A DNA stretch of 20,840 nucleotides from G039029935 sp039029935 (GTDB lineage: Bacteria; Chloroflexota; Anaerolineae; Caldilineales; Caldilineaceae): NCBI GenBank assembly GCA_039029935.1, contig JBCCFC010000060.1, positions 1 through 20,840 of the forward strand, given 5' to 3'. Position 1 is the stretch's first letter. Each line of letters starts with the position of its first letter. The notes under the pieces are model-generated. The model was given only the letters and a program-made list of their open reading frames with translations, made no database searches and was not told the DNA's origin. The position numbers and the translations under genes are program-made. This document shows, piece after piece, positions 18,001-20,840 of the stretch.

Positions 18001-19626
18001 AAAGCCTTTGAAATAACAGCCACTGCACTTGCTGTAGAATTCGAGGCGACAGAAGATGCCAGAAAGATGAATTTTAATGCAACGGCAACGGCGAGAGCAG
18101 TAGGCGTTGGTGGGGATACACTGATTACATCCACAAACGGCTTAACGGGAACAATGACACCATCACCAGAGGCAACAGCGACATTAATCCCTGCCGTAGA
18201 AACATCACCGTCAGTAACAGAGACAGAAGATATAGGGGAAGGTACACCAACATCCGTCATTGTACTGATACCTACAGGTGTTGGCACGCAACCTATAACT
18301 AGCACTGTTGAATCGAAAGTGGCGATTGCAGTGACATCTGAGTTTACCACAACAGAAATTGGGGAGGGGATACCTACTCCACCAGCAAATACACCTGTGC
18401 CACCGACAGATACACCTATTCCACCTACAGACACGCCTGTGCCACCGACAGATACACCTATTCCTCCGACAGACACGCCTGTGCCACCGACAGATACGCC
18501 TGTGCCACCGACAGATACACCTATTCCTCCGACAGATACACCTATTCCACCGACAGATACGCCTATCCCACCGACAGATACGCCTATCCCACCGACAGCC
18601 ACCCCTGTGCCGCCAACAGACACACCTATTCCACCTACAGATACGCCTGTGCCGCCTACAGATACGCCTGTGCCACCAACAGATACTGCTACACCAGCGC
18701 CAACGGATACGCCTGTGCCAACAGATACTGCTACACCAGCGCCAACGGATACGCCTGTGCCACCAACAGATACTGCTACACCAGTGCCAACGGAGACACC
18801 TGTGCCAACGGATACGCCTGTTCCAACAGACACACCTGTGCCAACAGATACTGCTACACCAGTGCCAACGGAGACACCTGTACCAACGGATACGCCTGTG
18901 CCAACAGACACACCTGTTCTACCTTTAGAAGTTGAGGTTAAGATTCAAGATGGTTTGCAGGATATCATGCCAATTCCCCAACCGCTGAGTCTAAACCTCA
19001 CCTTAGCGGTGGAATCCAGTGAACCGCTGGAGTCTGTATTGATTTCGCCAGAGTTTACACCACCGTTGCCACCAGCGTATGGCATTGACCCATTAATCGA
19101 AGCGAAACCTTTAAACCAATTGGGTGAAGAGGGTAGTCAATTCTTTACCTATTCATTAAATAGCAAACAAGGATTGGAACCATCTGCCGCAGGGCAATAT
19201 CAAGTTTCATTAAACCTCGTGGCAACTTCAAAATCTGGACAACTTACTACTGAAACTATATTTATTGGGGGCACGGCGATGTGTATAAAAACCAGAGTAG
19301 ATATCCAATCTGTAGACCTTTGGAATGCCCACATACCATCCCAAGCCTCCTATGGCACAATTTATAGCGGGAACGAGATATGTGTTGTTAGTCAAGTAAA
19401 ATGCGATGGAGCAAATCTTGGTGGTGATGATTATACATCCTATCTCATCAAAGGCATACCCTCATTCCCGTTTGAACAAGGGCGTGAACTGTGGCTGTTG
19501 GACAACTTCGGCAACGCAGGCATCAAACGGTTTAGCCCTCAAGACAGACTGGCAATTCAGCAGCTACCAACGGCAACAAATCTCCCAGCGAATTGTCCCC
19601 CTGTTGAGCCTGTTCCATATCCATAA
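15034..19626 (+). CDS. Transmembrane PP2C-type phosphatase with helical region, zinc ribbon, long Pro/Thr stalk and exported C-terminus
   Basis: 1530 residues. The N-terminal PP2C domain (about 10-285) keeps all main metal-binding motifs: NED (45-47), ADG (80-82), GDSRAY (172-177), TDG (231-233) and DD (275-276). It should be an active phospho-Ser/Thr phosphatase. A linker with a DATERV motif (349-354) leads to an alpha-helical, possibly solenoid region (about 380-765). A zinc ribbon follows with C779, C782, C794 and C797. Then come a Pro/Asp linker, one membrane helix (about 859-881), Ala-Thr repeats (938-1000), and a Pro/Thr/Asp stalk (1121-1295) whose first part is fourteen 7-residue P-x-P-P-T-x-T units. 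The exported end (1298-1530) looks beta-rich, with C1417, C1450, C1457 and C1521 as possible disulfides. The topology is inside-out relative to the kinase (N-terminus inside). It is the natural antagonist of the kinase encoded upstream. The PP2C call is very secure; the helical and exported parts are not recognised. Confidence 0.93.
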   Translation: MGNNNNQIAPHCVYDAEWQGKTIVQDYVSCIYLSKPLHLRPEGGNEDARWPPEEMPPQFRTLLPQTIRDYDTTGRLYIVADGVSASEDGSFTSQTAVSLISETYYQTASQWRDRAGQISERERDLVVINAIIEASDQLYHASAQKYNGQSRYQTTCLCLLMRGNQYTIFHVGDSRAYHWHHHERRLSQVTEDQTDKDDRLLAAVGVESLGINNIAISKDVLMPGDTLLLCTDGLYKNTDTDMLERMFNDLVADRNPRDLQNLQWQLDKRLQTRTDDTTALFFSQLTPDEVDSLNRRLNDSDPTSPDGRYLQDLLLWWGETQSQEPVMPASSGLMPYDVGVHETMTLLPDATERVSMTEHLEGTSASDAEPDIALLLDSPEAEGEYSRLVRFEEGLKREPNRVNLIEYVQYLIETRHIPNSERRRASQFAIETAKKLLQEYTKEDVSNPEAQTWIDAVAVGVTIEEAAYRLGKLDDIFSENQSDYHELQLSYQSVLDGAYGKAIKFGEPFIERGWQSMLREGQYEDLVTTIKVLNRVLWAAVSPGMVNEKTHQIRTDLLTIARFSVAYHAVNLLSKGNVDDARQTAARYNPLGFWVEVAEVLNLAKRIQQLRNISDKAELQAALPTDTIAHLQETNILPPTNRFEKIWSRATPDNLYIGFTPNPSIPSHRETAQFLIDQRRRYALLHQNAISTKTTGNRTKDYSSAYLSLRWLTASTTAEQEQLQEDIQDFEFAISTQQQMWEQELLSTEQQERWLGIAEQSYRSLLPPTLIAFDTETACPTCEYLLSEFGATICPNCGTNLLATEGLLEDPPGPAPVPIPEPIPDPVPDPVPDPEPVLEQKPIPGATRQPLGCLAGPMRWIILGIAAFALVTCAGVLSADFVTYQSRQAEPEYTTLSAVREWGAVLVREPQNLLRRQMIEDPSSLSTDVTPDRVALATSTAVATETPDLAATSTQQAQDIRATAEILAATSTQQVLDSTATAEMAATSTKAFEITATALAVEFEATEDARKMNFNATATARAVGVGGDTLITSTNGLTGTMTPSPEATATLIPAVETSPSVTETEDIGEGTPTSVIVLIPTGVGTQPITSTVESKVAIAVTSEFTTTEIGEGIPTPPANTPVPPTDTPIPPTDTPVPPTDTPIPPTDTPVPPTDTPVPPTDTPIPPTDTPIPPTDTPIPPTDTPIPPTATPVPPTDTPIPPTDTPVPPTDTPVPPTDTATPAPTDTPVPTDTATPAPTDTPVPPTDTATPVPTETPVPTDTPVPTDTPVPTDTATPVPTETPVPTDTPVPTDTPVLPLEVEVKIQDGLQDIMPIPQPLSLNLTLAVESSEPLESVLISPEFTPPLPPAYGIDPLIEAKPLNQLGEEGSQFFTYSLNSKQGLEPSAAGQYQVSLNLVATSKSGQLTTETIFIGGTAMCIKTRVDIQSVDLWNAHIPSQASYGTIYSGNEICVVSQVKCDGANLGGDDYTSYLIKGIPSFPFEQGRELWLLDNFGNAGIKRFSPQDRLAIQQLPTATNLPANCPPVEPVPYP
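17881..18040 (+). repeat. Ala-Thr in-frame repeat (about 18 residues)
   Basis: The 22-base string starting GCTGCGACATCAACACAACA occurs exactly at 17881 and again at 17935, 54 bases (18 codons) apart, with a third, diverged copy near 17986. The encoded units start ATSTQQ or ATSTKA and end in ATAE or ATAL. They lie just outside the membrane helix of the phosphatase and probably form an extended helical stalk. Confidence 0.7.
18394..18918 (+). repeat. Coding minisatellite for P-x-P-P-T-D-T stalk
   Basis: Fourteen 21-bp units encode P-[VI]-P-P-T-D-T (one has T-A-T). They are followed by a less regular array of P-V-P-T-D-T, A-T-P-A-P-T-D-T and P-T-E-T units up to residue 1295. Codons differ between units, so the array is not fresh, but several neighbours are nearly identical. 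All units keep the frame. The array should be prone to length change and to assembly error. Confidence 0.9.
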
Positions 19627-19718
19627 GATTTGGGATATGTAAAGTTTGGGACTTGGCTGTGGATTCACCTCCCAAAGGTCCACGAAACCAGCACCCCTTT
19701 GCTATCAACCGATGAAAT

Positions 19719-19800
19719 ACGACAACGGATTGGGGTTTGGGAGCGGATTTTTTCTGTGTACCATGCAGAAATCTGCCCCCAACTCTAAATCCGTTGTCGT
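19719..19800 (+). repeat. Long imperfect inverted repeat
   Basis: ACGACAACGGATT (19719-19731) pairs perfectly with AATCCGTTGTCGT (19788-19800). The inner parts pair imperfectly (TTGGGAGCGGATTTTTTCTG against CAGAAATCTGCCCCCAA), leaving a short loop near TGTACCATG. As RNA it would make a long hairpin ending about 51 bases before the ATG at 19852. There is no T run directly after it, so a simple intrinsic terminator is not supported. It could be a mobile-repeat remnant or a processing or regulatory hairpin. Confidence 0.65.
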
Positions 19801-19841
19801 CTGTTCTTTCAATTATTTTCTTAAACCTACAATAATTTATT

Positions 19842-19845
19842 GGAG
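19842..19845 (+). promoter_or_regulatory. Ribosome binding site deciding the ATPase start
   Basis: GGAG lies 6 bases before ATG 19852. It would be inside the coding region if the in-frame TTG at 19840 were used, so ATG 19852 is preferred. Confidence 0.8.
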
Positions 19846-19851
19846 AAAAGT

Positions 19852-20748
19852 ATGAAGAAGATGACATTTGCCGAAATGTTCCGCGACTCTGGAATGCCCG
19901 GAGATTTTTATGTCGAACGCACCGATCATGGCAACCTTGAACTGCAACTGAGTGCGGTCATCACCAACAGCCCTGTGATTGTTTGGGGCAAATCCAAAAA
20001 TGGAAAAACTGCACTTGTGGAGCATGTGCTGTCGCGTAAAGGGCTTGTCGAGGATCGTAATTATATCAATATCTCTTGTTACAAAGATTTGACGTTGACC
20101 GATCTTTACGATGAGATATACCGTGCGATTGACATTACCCCCAAAGTGTTGGTACACCGTCGGACGGAGCGTCGTGGCGGCTTTGGCCTAACGCTACCGA
20201 GTTGGCTTGGTGGGGCGAAGGTTGATGGCGGTGGTGGGCAGAGCAATGCCGAGACCTTTGAAGATCAGATATCGTATGACCCCAATGCGGTCGCCACTGC
20301 GCTCATCGACAAAGGAATTTCACATGTCAAAATCGAAAATATCCACTACGGAACCGACCAATTGCGTAAGGATTTTGCACAGCATCTACGTGTTTTTCTC
20401 GACAATGACGTCAAAATCATCATCATCGGCGTCGGCAAAAACGAAACCGATCTGTATAAGTACAATTCTGACCTGAAAGGGCGACTGCGCACGATTGAAG
20501 TCCCACCCATGAGCCGAGAAGTAACCGAAACCCTGATCTTGCACATGGCAAAGATTATCAACTTGGAGATATTTGACGCGGGCGTCAACGCCATTCGGCA
20601 GAAATGCGAGCGAAGCCCGCTCAAAATTGTCTCTTTTTTTCGCATTGTGTGCGAAGAGTTAAACATCACCAAACCACTGCGCAATTCATTAACACTACCC
20701 AATGAGCGTGTACGGAAAATGTTACAACGGTATAAGAACATTCTGTAG
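19852..20748 (+). CDS. P-loop ATPase of the AAA/STAND-like type
   Basis: 298 residues. Walker A is clear: a hydrophobic strand PVIVW followed by GKSKNGKT (46-53). A glycine-rich insert (about 109-129) follows the first third. The Walker B region reads VKIENIHY (159-166), with Glu-Asn where Asp-Asp/Glu is usual. A strand KIIIIGVGKNE (188-198) fits sensor 1, and GRLRTIEVPPMS (210-221) carries candidate arginine-finger residues followed by the proline-rich turn common in ORC/STAND-like ATPases. A short helical lid domain makes up 222-298. There is no DNA-binding or effector domain, signal peptide or membrane helix. Length and layout suit a stand-alone cytosolic switch ATPase. It has its own good Shine-Dalgarno and is 225 bases from the phosphatase gene, so it may be transcribed separately. 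Partner unknown; a link to the tubulin-like pair or the signalling proteins is inferred from position only. Confidence 0.85.
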   Translation: MKKMTFAEMFRDSGMPGDFYVERTDHGNLELQLSAVITNSPVIVWGKSKNGKTALVEHVLSRKGLVEDRNYINISCYKDLTLTDLYDEIYRAIDITPKVLVHRRTERRGGFGLTLPSWLGGAKVDGGGGQSNAETFEDQISYDPNAVATALIDKGISHVKIENIHYGTDQLRKDFAQHLRVFLDNDVKIIIIGVGKNETDLYKYNSDLKGRLRTIEVPPMSREVTETLILHMAKIINLEIFDAGVNAIRQKCERSPLKIVSFFRIVCEELNITKPLRNSLTLPNERVRKMLQRYKNIL

Positions 20749-20815
20749 TTTATTCAGCCCCCTCGGTGAAATCGCGGAGTTAGGCAATCTCTATTACACG
20801 CAGTAGACCGCAGTA

Positions 20816-20830
20816 GGGGTAAAATACCCC
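20816..20830 (+). repeat. Short perfect hairpin before the right edge
   Basis: GGGGTAAAATACCCC can form a 6-bp stem with a 3-base AAA loop. It is directly upstream of a strong Shine-Dalgarno (20832-20838). With no T run on either strand it is not a convincing terminator; it could affect ribosome access to the next gene. Confidence 0.45.
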
Positions 20831-20831
20831 C

Positions 20832-20838
20832 AAGGAGG
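20832..20838 (+). promoter_or_regulatory. Consensus Shine-Dalgarno at the window edge
   Basis: AAGGAGG is a perfect match to the anti-Shine-Dalgarno core and ends 2 bases before the window does. A start codon is expected a few bases beyond the right edge, so another + strand gene probably follows the ATPase. Confidence 0.6.
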
Positions 20839-20840
20839 CC

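Larger units (their letters stand above)
19627..19851 (+). promoter_or_regulatory. Intergenic region upstream of the ATPase gene
   Basis: This 225-base gap separates the phosphatase and ATPase genes. Its main structure is the long inverted repeat at 19719-19800 (listed separately). A TACAAT box (19828-19833) could be a -10 element, but no good -35 lies 16-18 bases before it. No coding frame here looks real. Confidence 0.4.

Noticed and set aside
17682..18911. Long open frame on the - strand (409 codons) opposite the phosphatase
   Set aside because: It exists only because the P-x-P-P-T-D-T repeat has no stops when read backwards. Its product is a monotonous Val-Ser-Val-Gly-Gly repeat, while the + strand has clear domains.
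18394..18918. CRISPR-like periodicity
   Set aside because: The 21-bp periodicity is in frame and encodes a Pro/Thr stalk inside a long gene; there are no spacers.
2519..19626. Type VI secretion regulatory cassette (kinase, PP2C and FHA)
   Set aside because: No secretion structural gene (sheath, baseplate, ClpV or similar) is in the window, and the kinase and phosphatase architectures differ.
19840..19851. TTG start for the ATPase four codons upstream
   Set aside because: It would place the GGAG ribosome binding site inside the coding region and has no Shine-Dalgarno of its own.
20816..20831. Intrinsic terminator after the ATPase gene
   Set aside because: The hairpin is short and no T run follows on either strand; a Shine-Dalgarno comes next instead.

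Overview
The window looks like a chromosome segment of a Chloroflexota-type bacterium. I infer this from the long Pro/Thr stalks with TPTPTP and PPTDTP patterns, the Ala-Thr repeats, and the P-loop ATPase fused to an OmpR/PhoB-type winged helix. The lineage call is moderate in strength and rests on style, not on a marker gene. All eight genes I support are on the + strand. I see no tRNA, rRNA, transposase or CRISPR array.

Layout. (1) Positions 3-1247 hold the 3' end of a STAND/AAA-type ATPase with a C-terminal winged-helix DNA-binding domain, closed by a strong intrinsic terminator (1255-1301). (2) A 283-base gap follows, with two tandem 11-bp direct repeats (1518-1539) that resemble an OmpR/PhoB-family site. 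(3) From 1585 to 14684 runs a tight gene series: a four-helix membrane protein with zinc ribbon and FHA domain; a membrane Ser/Thr kinase with an exported sensor region and two FHA domains; a membrane-anchored von Willebrand factor A (vWA) protein; a large tubulin-like GTPase; and a second tubulin-like paralogue that has lost the GTP-binding motifs and gained a transmembrane hairpin. (4) A 349-base gap holds two tandem copies of a palindrome-bounded repeat. (5) A 1530-residue protein joins a PP2C phosphatase to a helical region, a zinc ribbon, one membrane helix, a very long Pro/Thr stalk and an exported C-terminal region. (6) A 225-base gap with a long imperfect inverted repeat precedes a P-loop ATPase (19852-20748). 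A perfect Shine-Dalgarno sequence at the right edge suggests another + strand gene just beyond.

How the parts may work together (inference). The kinase and the phosphatase are both single-pass proteins with large exported regions, but in opposite orientation, so each could read an outside signal and write or erase phospho-threonine inside. Three FHA domains are available as phospho-threonine readers. A short motif, D-x-T-[ER]-[LR]-[VI], occurs in flexible cytosolic parts of the kinase (twice), the degenerate tubulin tail (twice) and the phosphatase linker (once), and has the pThr+3 aliphatic residue that many FHA domains prefer. The vWA protein adds an exported ligand or adhesion module. The effector would be a tubulin-like pair: one intact GTPase and one membrane-tethered pseudo-GTPase partner. 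The model is a membrane-linked tubulin-like assembly controlled by a transmembrane kinase/phosphatase switch. I cannot tell from sequence whether it serves shape, surface organisation, stress response or defence.
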